NCBI RefSeq assembly: GCF_024703995.1
Contig: NZ_JAMXQV010000028.1
Span: 1 to 64,000, forward strand
Direction: 5' to 3'
Source of the DNA: Amycolatopsis iheyensis
GTDB taxonomy: Bacteria > Actinomycetota > Actinomycetes > Mycobacteriales > Pseudonocardiaceae
DNA: 64,000 bases
This document shows positions 31,355-40,594 of this stretch, piece by piece; position 1 is the stretch's first letter; every line of letters starts with the position of its first letter. The position numbers and the translations under genes are program-made. A model generated the notes under the pieces. It had not been told where the DNA came from. It saw nothing but the letters and a program-made list of their open reading frames with translations, and searched no databases.

Positions 31355-32502
31355 CGGCTGCTCCACTGCGTCACGGTCCGCGCCGGCGTCCAGCCGGTGA
31401 ACCCGCCGAGCGGCGCCGCGCGTTCGACGCCGATGCGCACCAGCTCGCCGCCGTGCTCGGCGTACGTGTCGGCCAAGATCGCTTCGGCCTCCAGCGTCAC
31501 GCCGTGCGCGACGATCCGGGCGCCCGTCGCCAGGCACAGCTCCAGCAGGCCGGGGGTGCTCAGCCCACCGCCGACGAAGATCGCGTCGGGCCGGGGGAGC
31601 GTGCCCAGGACGTCGGGGGCCGTGCCCGTCACCACCTCCAGCTCGGGGACGCCCAGGTCGAGCGCGTTGCGGCCGATCCGCTCGGCGCGTTCGGGGTCCT
31701 GCTCGATGGCGATGGCCCGGTTGAGCTCGTGCAGCCGCGACCACTCGATCCCGACACTGCCCGCGCCCGCGCCGATGTCCCACAGCAGCTCGCCGGGGCT
31801 CGGCGCGAGCCGCGCCAGCGCCGAAACGCGCAGGTCGCGCTTGGTGAGCTGGCCGTCGTGGGAGTAGACGTCGTCCGGGACGCCGATCAGTGGCAACGCC
31901 GGCCCGGCGCACTCGAGCGCGAACACCGTCAGCGAGCCGGGTTCGCCCGACCAGCCGTCGGAGATGCGCTCCTCGGGCCCACCCAGGTTCTCCAGCGCGA
32001 ACAGCTCGCTCTCGCCGTAGCCGCGCACGGTCAGCAGTGACCGCAACGACGCCGCGTCGGCGCCCAGGACCAGCACCCGCCGCCCCGGCGCCAGCACCCG
32101 GGCGACCCGGGCCGACGACCGGCCGACGAGCGTGACCACTTCGGTCTCCTCGGCGGACCAGCCCAGCCGCGCCCGGGCCAGTGTCACCGACGAGAGCGCG
32201 GGCAGCGCCTCGACCTCGTATCCGTGTGCCACGAGCGTAGTGCCGACCCCCGACAAAAACGGGTCACCGCTGGCCAGGACGCAGACGCGCTGCCCTTCGT
32301 GCTCGGCCAGCAGCGCGTCGAGCCCGGGCAGCAACGGCGACGGCCACGGCACCGCCACGACCTCGTCCGGCAGGTAGGCCAGCTGCCGTGGCGCCCCGAT
32401 CACGACGTCGGCGCCGAGCACCAGAGCTTGGGCTTGTTCGGACAGTCCGGACCACCCGTCAGCCCCGATCCCCACCACCGTCAACCGTGATTTTTCGCGC
32501 AC
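31351..32502 (-). CDS. cobL: precorrin-6Y C5,15-methyltransferase (decarboxylating) CobL
   Basis: A bifunctional enzyme. The N-terminal CbiE-like domain (1-190; LTVVGIGADGWSGLSEQAQ, VLASGDPFLSGVGTTL) methylates C5. The C-terminal CbiT-like domain (about 215-383; ELLWDIGAGAGSVGIEWSRL, IFVGGGLSTPGLLEL) decarboxylates the C12 acetate and methylates C15. The 383-residue length is normal. GTG 32502 is preceded by GGGTGGGAA; the frame is open further upstream but without similarity. It leads the cobL-cobM-oxidoreductase-cobK-bluB operon, divergent from chlID across 67 bases. Confidence 0.94.
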   Translation of the reverse strand: MREKSRLTVVGIGADGWSGLSEQAQALVLGADVVIGAPRQLAYLPDEVVAVPWPSPLLPGLDALLAEHEGQRVCVLASGDPFLSGVGTTLVAHGYEVEALPALSSVTLARARLGWSAEETEVVTLVGRSSARVARVLAPGRRVLVLGADAASLRSLLTVRGYGESELFALENLGGPEERISDGWSGEPGSLTVFALECAGPALPLIGVPDDVYSHDGQLTKRDLRVSALARLAPSPGELLWDIGAGAGSVGIEWSRLHELNRAIAIEQDPERAERIGRNALDLGVPELEVVTGTAPDVLGTLPRPDAIFVGGGLSTPGLLELCLATGARIVAHGVTLEAEAILADTYAEHGGELVRIGVERAAPLGGFTGWTPARTVTQWSSR

Positions 32503-32569
32503 GATTTCCCACCCTAAGCGAGGCGGGCGCTGTGCGATGATCGGCCGGTCGCCGAGCTCAGGAGTGCTG

Positions 32570-34522
32570 TTGAAGCCGTACCCGTTCACCGCCGTCGTCG
32601 GGATGCCGGATCTGCGCCTGGCGCTGGTCCTCTCCTCGATCTCGCCCGCCGTCGGCGGGGTGCTGGTGCGCGGCGAGAAGGGCACCGCGAAGTCGACCAT
32701 GGTCCGCGCGCTCGCGGGCCTGCTGCCGGGCGTCGACGTCGTCGACGGCTGCCGGTTCTCCTGCGATCCCGCGGCGCCCGACCCGGTCTGCCCGGACGGC
32801 CCGCACGACTCCGCGCCGAGCCACCGGCGTCCCGCCCGCCTGGTGGAACTGCCGGTCGGCGCGGCCGAGGACCGGGTGGTCGGCTCGCTGAACCTGGAAC
32901 GCGCGCTGGGTGAGGGCGTCACGGACTACCAGCCGGGCCTGCTGGCCGCCGCGCACCGCGGGCTGCTCTACGTCGACGAGGTCAACCTGCTGCACGACCA
33001 CCTCGTCGACACCCTGCTCGACGCCGCCGCGATGGGCCGCGCGACCGTCGAGCGCGAGGGCGTCTCGGTGTCGCACGCGGCGCGGTTCGTGCTGATCGGC
33101 ACCATGAACCCCGAAGAGGGCGAGCTGCGGCCGCAGCTGCTGGACCGGTTCGGGCTGACCGTCGAGGTCGCCTCCAGCCGCGACCCGGAGCTGCGCGTCG
33201 AGGTCGTCCGGCGCCGGCTGGCCTACGAGGCCGACCCGGACGGTTTCGCCGCCCAGTACGCCGGCGAAGACGCTCAGCTGGCCTCGGACATCGAAGCCGC
33301 GCAACGGCTTCTGCCCGCGGTCAAGCTTCCCGACGACGCCTTGCGCCAGATCGCCGAGATCTGCGCGTCCTTCGAGGTCGACGGCATGCGCGCGGACATC
33401 GTCACCGCGCGCACCGCGGTCGCGCACGCCGCTTGGGCCGGCCGCGACGAGGTGACCACCGACGACGTCCGCGTCGCCGCGCGGCTCGCGCTGCCGCACC
33501 GGCGCCGGCGGAACCCGTTCGACGCGCCGGGCATTTCGGAAGAGCAGCTGGAGCAGGCGCTTCAGGACGCCCAGCAGCCGGAGCCGGGCCCCGAAGACGA
33601 CGGTCCCGGCTCGGGCTCGACGCCGGACGAAGCGCCCCAGGAAGTCCCGCAGGGGGACGCGCCGCAGGGTGAGCCGCAGCCGAAGCAAAGCGGCGGGCAG
33701 CAGAAGACCGTCGGCTCCGGCGAGACGTTCAAGGCCCGCGTGTTCCGCGTCAAGGGCATGGGTGAAGGCGAGCGTGGCCGTCGTTCCCGCGCGATCACCG
33801 ACAGCGGGCGGACCATCGGCGTCCAGCCCCCGAGCGTCCGCGACGGGCGCCCGCACCTGGTCGCGACGGTGAAAGCCGCGGCCCCGCACCAGAAAGCCCG
33901 CGGCCGGGACGGCGCCGGGCTGAAGCTGCGTGCCGACGACCTGCGGTTCGCGCTGCGCGAAGGCCGCGAAGGCAACCTCGTGCTGTTCTGCGTCGACGCG
34001 TCCGGCTCGATGGGGGCGAAGGCGCGGATGCGCGAGGTCAAGTCCGCGGTGCTGTCCCTGCTGCTCGACGCCTACCAGCGGCGGGACAAGGTCGGGCTGG
34101 TGACCTTCCGGGGCAACGCCGCGGAACTCGCGCTGCCGCCGACGATCAGCGTCGACGCGGCCGCCTCCCGCCTCGAAGGCCTGCCGACCGGCGGCCGGAC
34201 ACCCCTGGCGGAGGGCCTGCTGGAGGCCGCGCGCGTGCTGCGCGTCGAAGAGATCCGTGACCCGCGACGGCGTCCGCTGCTGGTCGTCGTCACCGACGGG
34301 CGCGCCACCAGCGGCCCGGACGCCGTCGCGCGCGCCCAGGCCGCGGCCGGGCTGCTGGCCGGCGTCACCGCCGTCGTCATGGACTGCGAGAGCGGCAAGA
34401 TGCGCCTCGGCCTGGCCGCCGACCTCGCCGCCCACCTGGGTGCGGAGCACGTCCCGCTGGGTGAGGTGGCCGCCGAGTCGCTGGCCGGCGCGGTGCGCGC
34501 CCGGACCGGGAAGGCCGCCTGA
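32570..34522 (+). CDS. fused ChlI/ChlD-type AAA+ and VWA chelatase subunit
   Basis: A 650-residue motor/activator subunit that probably powers CobN, replacing separate CobS and CobT chelatase subunits. The AAA+ domain (1-320) has Walker A GEKGTAKST, Walker B LLYVDEVNLL and GTMNPEEGELRPQLLDRFG. An acidic Pro/Gln-rich linker (about 345-390) follows. The VWA domain (about 460-650) has the MIDAS motif CVDASGSMGAK. Start TTG 32570 is chosen because AGGAG lies 5 bases upstream and similarity starts at KPYPFTAVVGM; ATG 32537 would add 11 residues. It is coupled to cobO (TGATG). Confidence 0.9.
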   Translation: MKPYPFTAVVGMPDLRLALVLSSISPAVGGVLVRGEKGTAKSTMVRALAGLLPGVDVVDGCRFSCDPAAPDPVCPDGPHDSAPSHRRPARLVELPVGAAEDRVVGSLNLERALGEGVTDYQPGLLAAAHRGLLYVDEVNLLHDHLVDTLLDAAAMGRATVEREGVSVSHAARFVLIGTMNPEEGELRPQLLDRFGLTVEVASSRDPELRVEVVRRRLAYEADPDGFAAQYAGEDAQLASDIEAAQRLLPAVKLPDDALRQIAEICASFEVDGMRADIVTARTAVAHAAWAGRDEVTTDDVRVAARLALPHRRRRNPFDAPGISEEQLEQALQDAQQPEPGPEDDGPGSGSTPDEAPQEVPQGDAPQGEPQPKQSGGQQKTVGSGETFKARVFRVKGMGEGERGRRSRAITDSGRTIGVQPPSVRDGRPHLVATVKAAAPHQKARGRDGAGLKLRADDLRFALREGREGNLVLFCVDASGSMGAKARMREVKSAVLSLLLDAYQRRDKVGLVTFRGNAAELALPPTISVDAAASRLEGLPTGGRTPLAEGLLEAARVLRVEEIRDPRRRPLLVVVTDGRATSGPDAVARAQAAAGLLAGVTAVVMDCESGKMRLGLAADLAAHLGAEHVPLGEVAAESLAGAVRARTGKAA

Positions 34523-35136
34523 TGCCCCAGGGAAAGCCTTCGGTCGTGCCGGCGGACGGCCTGACCACGCGCCAGCGCCGCAACCGGCCGCTGCTCGCCG
34601 TGCACACCGGCGAGATGAAGGGCAAGTCGACGGCCGCCTTCGGGATGGCGTTGCGGGCCTGGAACCAGGGCTGGTCGATCGGCGTGTTCCAGTTCGTCAA
34701 GTCGGCGAAGTGGCGCGTCGGCGAGGAAGCCGCGTTCAAGGCGCTGGGCAAGCTGCACGACGACACCGGCGAGGGCGGGCCCGTCGAGTGGCACAAGATG
34801 GGTGAGGGCTGGAGCTGGGCGCGCAAGGCCGGCACCGACGAGGACCACGCCGCGAACGCGCGGGAGGGCTGGGCGGAGATCAAGCGCCGGCTCGCCGCCG
34901 AAACGCACGGCTTCTACGTCCTCGACGAGTTCTCCTACCTGCTCAAGTGGGGCTGGCTCGAAGTCGACGACGTCGTGTCCACTTTGGTCTCGCGGCCCGG
35001 CCACCAGCACGTCGTCATCACCGGCCGCTACGCGCCGCCGGAGCTGATCGAGGCCGCGGACCTGGTCGCCGAGATGACCAAGGTCAAGCACCCGATGGAC
35101 GCCGGCCAGAAGGGCCAGCGGGGGATCGAGTGGTAG
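34522..35136 (+). CDS. cobO: cob(I)yrinic acid a,c-diamide adenosyltransferase CobO
   Basis: It transfers the adenosyl group from ATP to reduced cobalt. The 204-residue protein has the P-loop HTGEMKGKSTAAFGMALRA, then GVFQFVKSAKWRVGEE, YVLDEFSYLLKWGWL and HVVITGRYAPPELIEAADLV. Start ATG shares a base with the chelatase stop; its end overlaps cobB by 7 bases. Confidence 0.96.
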   Translation: MPQGKPSVVPADGLTTRQRRNRPLLAVHTGEMKGKSTAAFGMALRAWNQGWSIGVFQFVKSAKWRVGEEAAFKALGKLHDDTGEGGPVEWHKMGEGWSWARKAGTDEDHAANAREGWAEIKRRLAAETHGFYVLDEFSYLLKWGWLEVDDVVSTLVSRPGHQHVVITGRYAPPELIEAADLVAEMTKVKHPMDAGQKGQRGIEW

Positions 35137-36461
35137 CGCGGCTGGTCGTCGCCGCGCCCGGCTCCGGGCACGGCAAGACCACCGTCGCCGCCGGGCTGAT
35201 GGCGGCGCTGCGCGCGGCCGGGCACCGCGTGTCCGGGCACAAGGTCGGCCCCGACTTCATCGACCCGAGCTACCACGCACTGGCCACCGGCCGGCCCGCC
35301 CGCAACCTGGACCCGTTCCTGCAGGGCGAAGACCAGCTGATCCCCTTGCTGCGCCACGGTTCCGCCGGGGCGGACATCGCCGTCATCGAAGGCGTGATGG
35401 GCCTGTTCGACGGCGCGCTCGGGACCGAGGGCTACGCCTCGACCGCGCACGTCGCCCGGTTGCTGGACGCGCCGGTCGTGCTGGTGGTCGACGCGTCGGC
35501 GGCGTCCCGCAGCGTCGCGGCGACCGTCCTCGGGTTCGCCTCCTACGACACGCGGGTGCGGCTGGCCGGGGTCATCCTCAACAAGCTGGGCTCGCAGCGG
35601 CACCTCGACGAGATCGCGTCCGCGCTGGAGGCCACCGGCGTCCCGCTGCTGGGTGCGTTGTACCGCAACGAAGAGATCCACGCGCCGAGCCGGCACCTGG
35701 GGCTCGTCCCGGCCGCGGAACGGGCGTCGGAGGCGCAGCGCGTGCTGCCCGCGCTCGCTTCGTGGGTGCGCGACGGCGTCGACCTTTCGGCGATCGTTTC
35801 CCTCGCCACCGGGGCTTCGCGGCTGTCCGCACCGGCCTGGTCACCGTCCGGTGTGGACGGTCGCCGGGTCACCGTCGCCGCCGCGGGCGGTCCCGCGTTC
35901 ACCTTCCGCTACACCGAGAACATCGAGCTGCTGGCCGCCTGCGGGGTCGACGTGGTCGACGTCGACCCGTTGCGGGACCAGGCGTTGCCCGACGGGTGCG
36001 CCGGGCTGTACTTCGGCGGCGGGTTCCCCGAGGTGCACGCGGCGGAGCTGTCGGCGAACACGGCGTTGCGGGCCGAGGTGGCTTCGGCGATTGCCCGGGG
36101 CATGCCGGTCAGCGCGGAGTGCGCGGGGCTGCTGTACCTGTGCCAGTCCCTGGACGGTGAGCCGATGGTCGGCGCGGTGCCCGCGGACGCCAAGATGACC
36201 GCCCGCGGCAAGCTCGGCTACCGGCGCGCGGTCGCCGTCGAGGACAACGTGCTGGCCACGGCCGGGCAGCGCGTCACCGGGCACGAGTTCCACCGCACCG
36301 AGGTCACGCCGTCGCACGGCACGTCGGCGGCCTGGGGCTGGGACCGGCAGCTGGACGGCTTCGCGTCGGCGACGCTGCACGCGTCCTACCTGCACGTCCA
36401 CTGGGCCGGGTACCCCGAGCTGGCTCAGCGGTTCGCGGCGCGGGTGCGCGCGCATGGGTGA
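35130..36461 (+). CDS. cobB: hydrogenobyrinic acid a,c-diamide synthase CobB
   Basis: A glutamine-dependent amidotransferase that amidates carboxylates a and c of the corrin ring with ATP. The 443-residue protein has the DTBS-like ATP domain (RLVVAAPGSGHGKTTVAAGL, HKVGPDFIDPSYH, VIEGVMGLFDGALGTEG). The C-terminal glutaminase domain has the nucleophile Cys in SAECAGLLYL and the His in SYLHVHWAGYP. GTG 35130 overlaps cobO. Confidence 0.95.
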   Translation: MVARLVVAAPGSGHGKTTVAAGLMAALRAAGHRVSGHKVGPDFIDPSYHALATGRPARNLDPFLQGEDQLIPLLRHGSAGADIAVIEGVMGLFDGALGTEGYASTAHVARLLDAPVVLVVDASAASRSVAATVLGFASYDTRVRLAGVILNKLGSQRHLDEIASALEATGVPLLGALYRNEEIHAPSRHLGLVPAAERASEAQRVLPALASWVRDGVDLSAIVSLATGASRLSAPAWSPSGVDGRRVTVAAAGGPAFTFRYTENIELLAACGVDVVDVDPLRDQALPDGCAGLYFGGGFPEVHAAELSANTALRAEVASAIARGMPVSAECAGLLYLCQSLDGEPMVGAVPADAKMTARGKLGYRRAVAVEDNVLATAGQRVTGHEFHRTEVTPSHGTSAAWGWDRQLDGFASATLHASYLHVHWAGYPELAQRFAARVRAHG

Positions 36462-37470
36462 CTACGACCTGCACCACCACGGCGACCGCGAGGTCGGGCC
36501 GGGGCTGGTCGACCTGGCCGTGAACGTCCGGCTGCCGCGGCCGCCGTCGTGGCTGCGGGACGAGCTGGCGTCCGCTTTGGACACTCTGGCTGCCTATCCG
36601 TCCACTGTGGACGCTGCGGCCGCCGTTGCCGCGCGGCACGGGCGCCCGTCATCGGAGGTCCTGGTCACCGCGGGTGCGGCGGAGGCGTTCACACTGCTGG
36701 CGTCGGCGCTGCGGCCCCGGCACGCGGTGGTCGTGCACCCGCAGTTCACCGAACCGGAAGCCGCGCTGCGGGCCGCCGGGCACGCCGTCTCGCGGGTGCT
36801 GCTGTCCGAAGAGGACGGTTTCGTGCTGGACCCGGCGCTCGTCCCGGCCGACGCCGACCTGGTGTTCGTCGGCAACCCGACCAATCCGACATCGGTGCTG
36901 CACCCGGCTTCGACGTTGCTTGCGCTGGCCCGGCCCGGGCGGCTGCTCGTGGTCGATGAGGCGTTCCTGGACGCGGTGCCCGGCGAGGTGGAGAGCCTGG
37001 CCTTCGGGGTGCCGGGCGTCGTCGTGCTGCGGAGCCTGACGAAGACGTGGGGCCTGGCCGGGCTGCGCGCGGGCTACGTGCTCGCGTCGGCCGACGTCAT
37101 CGAACGGCTTCGCGCGGTCCAGGTGCCGTGGTCGGTGTCCACTTTGGCCGGGGTGGCGACGGTGGCGTGCTGCCGCCCGGCCGCCCTGGAGGAAGCGGAG
37201 AAGCTGGCGATCGCGGCCGAGTCGGACCGCGAGTACCTGGTGTCCGGCCTGCGCGACGCCGGCGTGCCGGTCCTGGGTGACCCGCGCGGCCCGTTCGTGC
37301 TGGTCCGCGTCGACGGCGGCGCGGCGCTGCGGGCTCGGCTGCGTGAAGCGGGTTACGCGGTGCGTCGCGGGGACACGTTCCCCGGTCTCGGGCCGGACCA
37401 CCTGCGCTTGGCGGTCCGGGACCGCGCGACCACGGACGCGTTCCTGGCCGCGCTCGGGAAACTTTTGTAA
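36454..37470 (+). CDS. cobC: threonine-phosphate decarboxylase-like aminotransferase CobC
   Basis: A PLP enzyme (fold type I, histidinol-phosphate aminotransferase-like) of 338 residues, expected to make aminopropanol phosphate for the CbiB step. Visible features are LDTLAAYPSTVDAAAAVAAR, FVGNPTNPTSVLHP, VVDEAFLDAVPGE, the PLP lysine in RSLTKTWGLAGLRAGY, and FVLVRV near the C-terminus. It overlaps cobB by 8 bases and ends the chlID-cobO-cobB-cobC operon. A true HisC role is less likely from context. Confidence 0.9.
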   Translation: MGDYDLHHHGDREVGPGLVDLAVNVRLPRPPSWLRDELASALDTLAAYPSTVDAAAAVAARHGRPSSEVLVTAGAAEAFTLLASALRPRHAVVVHPQFTEPEAALRAAGHAVSRVLLSEEDGFVLDPALVPADADLVFVGNPTNPTSVLHPASTLLALARPGRLLVVDEAFLDAVPGEVESLAFGVPGVVVLRSLTKTWGLAGLRAGYVLASADVIERLRAVQVPWSVSTLAGVATVACCRPAALEEAEKLAIAAESDREYLVSGLRDAGVPVLGDPRGPFVLVRVDGGAALRARLREAGYAVRRGDTFPGLGPDHLRLAVRDRATTDAFLAALGKLL

Positions 37471-37474
37471 ACAC

Positions 37475-37490
37475 CGACAGAGGGCTGTCG
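37475..37490 (+). terminator. small hairpin after cobC
   Basis: CGACAG-AGGG-CTGTCG forms a perfect 6-base stem 4 bases after the cobC stop. It has no T-run, so it is only a possible weak terminator. Confidence 0.35.
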
Positions 37491-37554
37491 CTGCCACCGC
37501 CGAAAGTGGTCTTCGCCGCCGGGACCCACCCGGCGTGGCAGCGAAAGGAACGAC

Positions 37555-37896
37555 ATGCCTGGATTCAACGACGTCGCCTGGTTCGAGATCGGCGCCGAGG
37601 ACCCGGCGGCGGCCGAACGGTTCTACGGCGACGTCTTCGGCTGGAAGGTCGCCCAGGACGATTCGCCGTACCGGATCATCGACACCGGCGGCTCGCGCGG
37701 CGGGCTGTTCACGACGACGGAGAACTACGCGATCTTCACCGTGCTGGTCGAAGACGTCGACGCCACGTGCCGGACCGTCGAAGCGGCGGGCGGCCGGATC
37801 CTGCGCGGCCCGGTCGTGAACCCCGGCGGCGTGAAGTTCGCGCACCTGCTCGACCCGGCGGGCAACCACTTCAACGTGTTCACCCCGTCAAGCTGA
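37555..37896 (+). CDS. VOC-family (glyoxalase/bleomycin-resistance fold) protein
   Basis: A 113-residue single-domain VOC protein: FNDVAWFEIGAEDPAAAERFYGDVFGWKV at the start and FAHLLDPAGNHFNVF at the end are typical. Substrate unknown. AAAGGA precedes the ATG. The last 17 bases overlap the convergent WYL regulator gene. Confidence 0.88.
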   Translation: MPGFNDVAWFEIGAEDPAAAERFYGDVFGWKVAQDDSPYRIIDTGGSRGGLFTTTENYAIFTVLVEDVDATCRTVEAAGGRILRGPVVNPGGVKFAHLLDPAGNHFNVFTPSS

Positions 37897-38578
37897 GCTG
37901 TTCCACGACGCCGTACGGGATGTCGAGGTCCTCGCGCCGCAGCGAGCGGGGCGGGGGCACCTCGGCCGTCACGGACACCGACGTGATCCGGTCGGTGCGG
38001 AAGACGCGGATCTCCTCGCGCAGCCGGCACCAGGCCACGAGGTACCAGTGCTCCGGCTTGCCGACGTAGCCCAGCGGCTCGATTTCGCGCTGGGTCACGG
38101 CGCCTTCGCGGTCGCCGTACCCGATGCGCAGGACGCGCCGGGCCACGAGCGCGTCGGCGAGTTCGCGGGGCATCGACGGCGGCGCGTCCTCGCCGAACAG
38201 GTGGACGCGGGCGGCGAGGTCACGGGCCGCGGCGGCGTCGTCCTGCTGCATGGCGGCGACGAGCTTGCGCAGGGCGGTGTGCGCGGTGGCCCGGAAGGGC
38301 GTGCCCTCGAGCTGCCGCAGCGCGAGCGCCATCGCGACGGCTTCACCGGGAGTGAGGTTGACCGGCGGCAGGGTGCGGGCTTTGTCGAGGCAGTAGCCGC
38401 CGGTGCGCCCGGCCTCGGCGTAGATCGGCGTGCCCGACTGCTGCAGGGCGCTGATGTCCCGCTCGACGGTGCGGACGCTGACCTCGAAACGGCCCGCGAG
38501 CCAGCGGGCACTGCGCGGCCGCGGCGCGACGGCGCGGAGTTCTTCGACGAGCGCGTAGAGACGGTCGGTCCGGTTCAC
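37880..38578 (-). CDS. HTH/WYL-domain transcription regulator
   Basis: A 232-residue DeoR-like regulator with an N-terminal winged helix (LYALVEELRAVAPRPRSARWLAGRFEVSVRTVERDISALQQSG) and a C-terminal WYL domain (REIEPLGYVGKPEHWYLVAWCRLREEIRVFRTDRI). WYL proteins sense nucleic-acid-like or small ligands. GTG 38578 has a -10 6 bases upstream. Neighbouring VOC gene may be its target; that is a guess from position. Confidence 0.92.
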   Translation of the reverse strand: MNRTDRLYALVEELRAVAPRPRSARWLAGRFEVSVRTVERDISALQQSGTPIYAEAGRTGGYCLDKARTLPPVNLTPGEAVAMALALRQLEGTPFRATAHTALRKLVAAMQQDDAAAARDLAARVHLFGEDAPPSMPRELADALVARRVLRIGYGDREGAVTQREIEPLGYVGKPEHWYLVAWCRLREEIRVFRTDRITSVSVTAEVPPPRSLRREDLDIPYGVVEQLSLTG

Positions 38579-38584
38579 GGGCTC

Positions 38585-38590
38585 ACTGTA
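38585..38590 (-). promoter_or_regulatory. -10 element of a leaderless promoter for the WYL regulator
   Basis: On the minus strand TACAGT ends 6 bases before GTG 38578, with CTGAAA 17 bases further upstream as a plausible -35. It separates the regulator from the cobS transcript. Confidence 0.65.
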
Positions 38591-38609
38591 GGAGCGGGGT
38601 ACGACACTT

Positions 38610-39344
38610 TCAGACGAGCGCGAGCAGCGCGGCGGCGACACCGACTTCGACCCCGGCGCCGAGGACGTCCCCGGTGACGCCGCCGAGGCGTTTGGTGCAC
38701 CTTCGCAGCAGGACTCCGGCGGCTGCGTAGGCGAGGGCGACGGCCAGCGGCCCGCGCCACCACGGCAGGTCCGGGACGAGCGCGGCGAGCGCGGCGGCGC
38801 CAACGCCCACGGCGAGGGCGGCGGCGCGGGGCACCGAGCCGGCGACGGTCGCGCCGAGGCCGTCCGGCCGGGCGGAGGGGACGCCGCGGGCACAGGCCAT
38901 GGAGAGGGTGCATCGCCCGGCGAGGACGGCGACCCCGGCGGCGACGGGGTCCCGGATCGCGCCGACCTGGACGAGCAGGACGAGGACGAGCGTGGCGACC
39001 CCGGTGGGCCCGGAGTCTCCGCGGCGCATGACGTCGAGGGCTTTGGCGCGGTCGTAGGAGGCACCGAGGCCGTCGGCGGTGTCGGCGAGCCCGTCGAGGT
39101 GCAGTCCGCGGCTCCCGAGCGCGACGGCCCCGACGGCGAGCGCGGCGGCGGCGAGGGTCGGGAGGTGGAGGGCATGCCCGGCGGCGACTATCGCACCCGC
39201 CGCGGCGGCGAGGGGGAGGGCGGCGAGCGGGGCGAGCAGCATGGCGCCCCCGGCCACGCGCCGGTCGATGACGCGTGGTGCGGGGACGGGGATGGTGGTC
39301 AGGGTGCCGACGGCCATCCGCGCGGAGTCGACCCAGCGGCTCAC
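38610..39344 (-). CDS. cobS: adenosylcobinamide-GDP ribazoletransferase CobS
   Basis: A membrane enzyme joining adenosylcobinamide-GDP to alpha-ribazole (cobalamin synthase). The 244-residue protein shows ARMAVGTLTTIPVP, the metal-binding GLHLDGLADTADGLGA, KALDVMRRGDSGPTG and several hydrophobic helices. GTG 39344 directly abuts the end of the 89-bp repeat at 39345, so the repeat supplies the bases in front of the start codon. Confidence 0.93.
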   Translation of the reverse strand: MSRWVDSARMAVGTLTTIPVPAPRVIDRRVAGGAMLLAPLAALPLAAAAGAIVAAGHALHLPTLAAAALAVGAVALGSRGLHLDGLADTADGLGASYDRAKALDVMRRGDSGPTGVATLVLVLLVQVGAIRDPVAAGVAVLAGRCTLSMACARGVPSARPDGLGATVAGSVPRAAALAVGVGAAALAALVPDLPWWRGPLAVALAYAAAGVLLRRCTKRLGGVTGDVLGAGVEVGVAAALLALV

Positions 39345-39433
39345 GAGCGCCCCAATGTGGCCTTCGGTGCGTCTGACGCACCGAAGGCCGCCTTGGGTGC
39401 GTCAGACGCAACCAAGGCCACATTGGGGCGCTC
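39345..39433. repeat. 89-bp palindromic repeat, family B copy 2, before cobS
   Basis: Outer 18-base inverted repeats at 39345-39362 and 39416-39433 enclose a near-perfect hairpin (GTGGCCTTCGGTGCGTC, T, then its complement) and a second GCGTCAGACGC unit. It matches 84 of 89 bases of the copy at 29489-29577, same orientation. It abuts the cobS GTG. Further upstream, TGAATG-GCT-CATTCA (39472-39486) is another small hairpin in the cobT-cobS gap. Confidence 0.9.
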
Positions 39434-39567
39434 GGGGCGCTCGCTCACGTCAGTGCCGGGCCGCCGTGTAGTGAATGGCTCATTCATGTCGTCGCCGCGA
39501 GCCCCGCCGGCGGTGGCGCCTGCCGGACCGAAGCCAGGCAGGATCGGGTGGCACCGCGACTCGGCAC

Positions 39568-40581
39568 TCACGTCAGGTCCGCCAGCAGGCCCATCCCCGC
39601 CAGGATCGCCTGCGCCGCCCGCAGCGTCGGGACCGCCTGGACCGCTCCGCTCCCTTCCCCGAGCCGCAGCCCGAGGTCCAGGATCGGCTCCAGCCCCAGC
39701 GCCTTGAGCGCGAACGCCTGCGAAGGCTCCGTCGAGCGGTGGCCGGCCAGCCACCACTGCTCCGCCCCCGGGGCGATGTCGCGCGCGACCAGCGCCGCCG
39801 CTCCCGAAAACACGCCGTCCAGCAGCACCGGGATGCCCAGCACCGATGCCTGGACCAGGAAGCCCGTCGCCGCCGCCACGCACGCGCTGCCCAGGGCCGT
39901 CAGGCGCTCGAACGGGTCCTCCGTGCGGCCCGCCGTCCGGGTCAGCGCCGCCTCGATCGCCGCCGTCTTGCGGGTCAGGCCCGCCTCGTCGACGCCCGTT
40001 CCCGTGCCGACCGCCTCCGCCGCCGGCAGGCCCAGCGACGCCGCCACCAGTGCCGCGCACATCGCCGTGTTGCCGATGCCCATGTCGCCCGGGATCAGCA
40101 CGTCGGCGGCACGCTCCTCCAGCGCGATCGCGCGGCCCGCCTCGAACGCCGCCCGTGCCTCGCCGGGCGCCAGTGCGTCCTCGACGTCGATCGAGCCCGA
40201 GCCGCGGCGGATCTTGTGCGCCGTGACCGCGGGCGGGATGTCCGCGCCGTCCCAGTCGACGCCCAGGTCCGCCACGCGCACCTTGGCGCCCACCTGCGCG
40301 GCCAGCACGTTCACGCCGCTCTTGCCGGCCAGGAACACGCGCACCATCGCCGCGGTCACCTCGCGCGGGTACGCCGAGAGCGCCGACACGCCGTGGTCGC
40401 CCGCGAAGACGACCACCCGCACGTCCTCCAGGGGGCGTGGCGGGACGCTCCCGTGCGCCGCGGACAGCCAAGCGGCGATCTCTTCGAGCCTGCCCAGCGC
40501 GCCGAGCGGCTTGACCAGGCCGTCGAGCCGCTCCAGCGCGGTGGCGCGGGCGGTGGGGTCGGGCACGGGTACGTCGAACAC
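39568..40581 (-). CDS. cobT: nicotinate-nucleotide-dimethylbenzimidazole phosphoribosyltransferase CobT
   Basis: It makes alpha-ribazole phosphate from dimethylbenzimidazole (BluB product) and nicotinate mononucleotide. The 337-residue protein has LDGLVKPLGALGRLEEIAAWL, VVVFAGDHGVSALSAYP, GDMGIGNTAMCAAL and GIPVLLDGVFSGAAALVA, all family signatures. GTG 40581 is preceded by CGGAGG; the open frame upstream of it overlaps the end of cobU and lacks similarity. It lies 13 bases after cobU. Confidence 0.95.
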   Translation of the reverse strand: MFDVPVPDPTARATALERLDGLVKPLGALGRLEEIAAWLSAAHGSVPPRPLEDVRVVVFAGDHGVSALSAYPREVTAAMVRVFLAGKSGVNVLAAQVGAKVRVADLGVDWDGADIPPAVTAHKIRRGSGSIDVEDALAPGEARAAFEAGRAIALEERAADVLIPGDMGIGNTAMCAALVAASLGLPAAEAVGTGTGVDEAGLTRKTAAIEAALTRTAGRTEDPFERLTALGSACVAAATGFLVQASVLGIPVLLDGVFSGAAALVARDIAPGAEQWWLAGHRSTEPSQAFALKALGLEPILDLGLRLGEGSGAVQAVPTLRAAQAILAGMGLLADLT

Positions 40582-40594
40582 GGGCGCCTCCGGG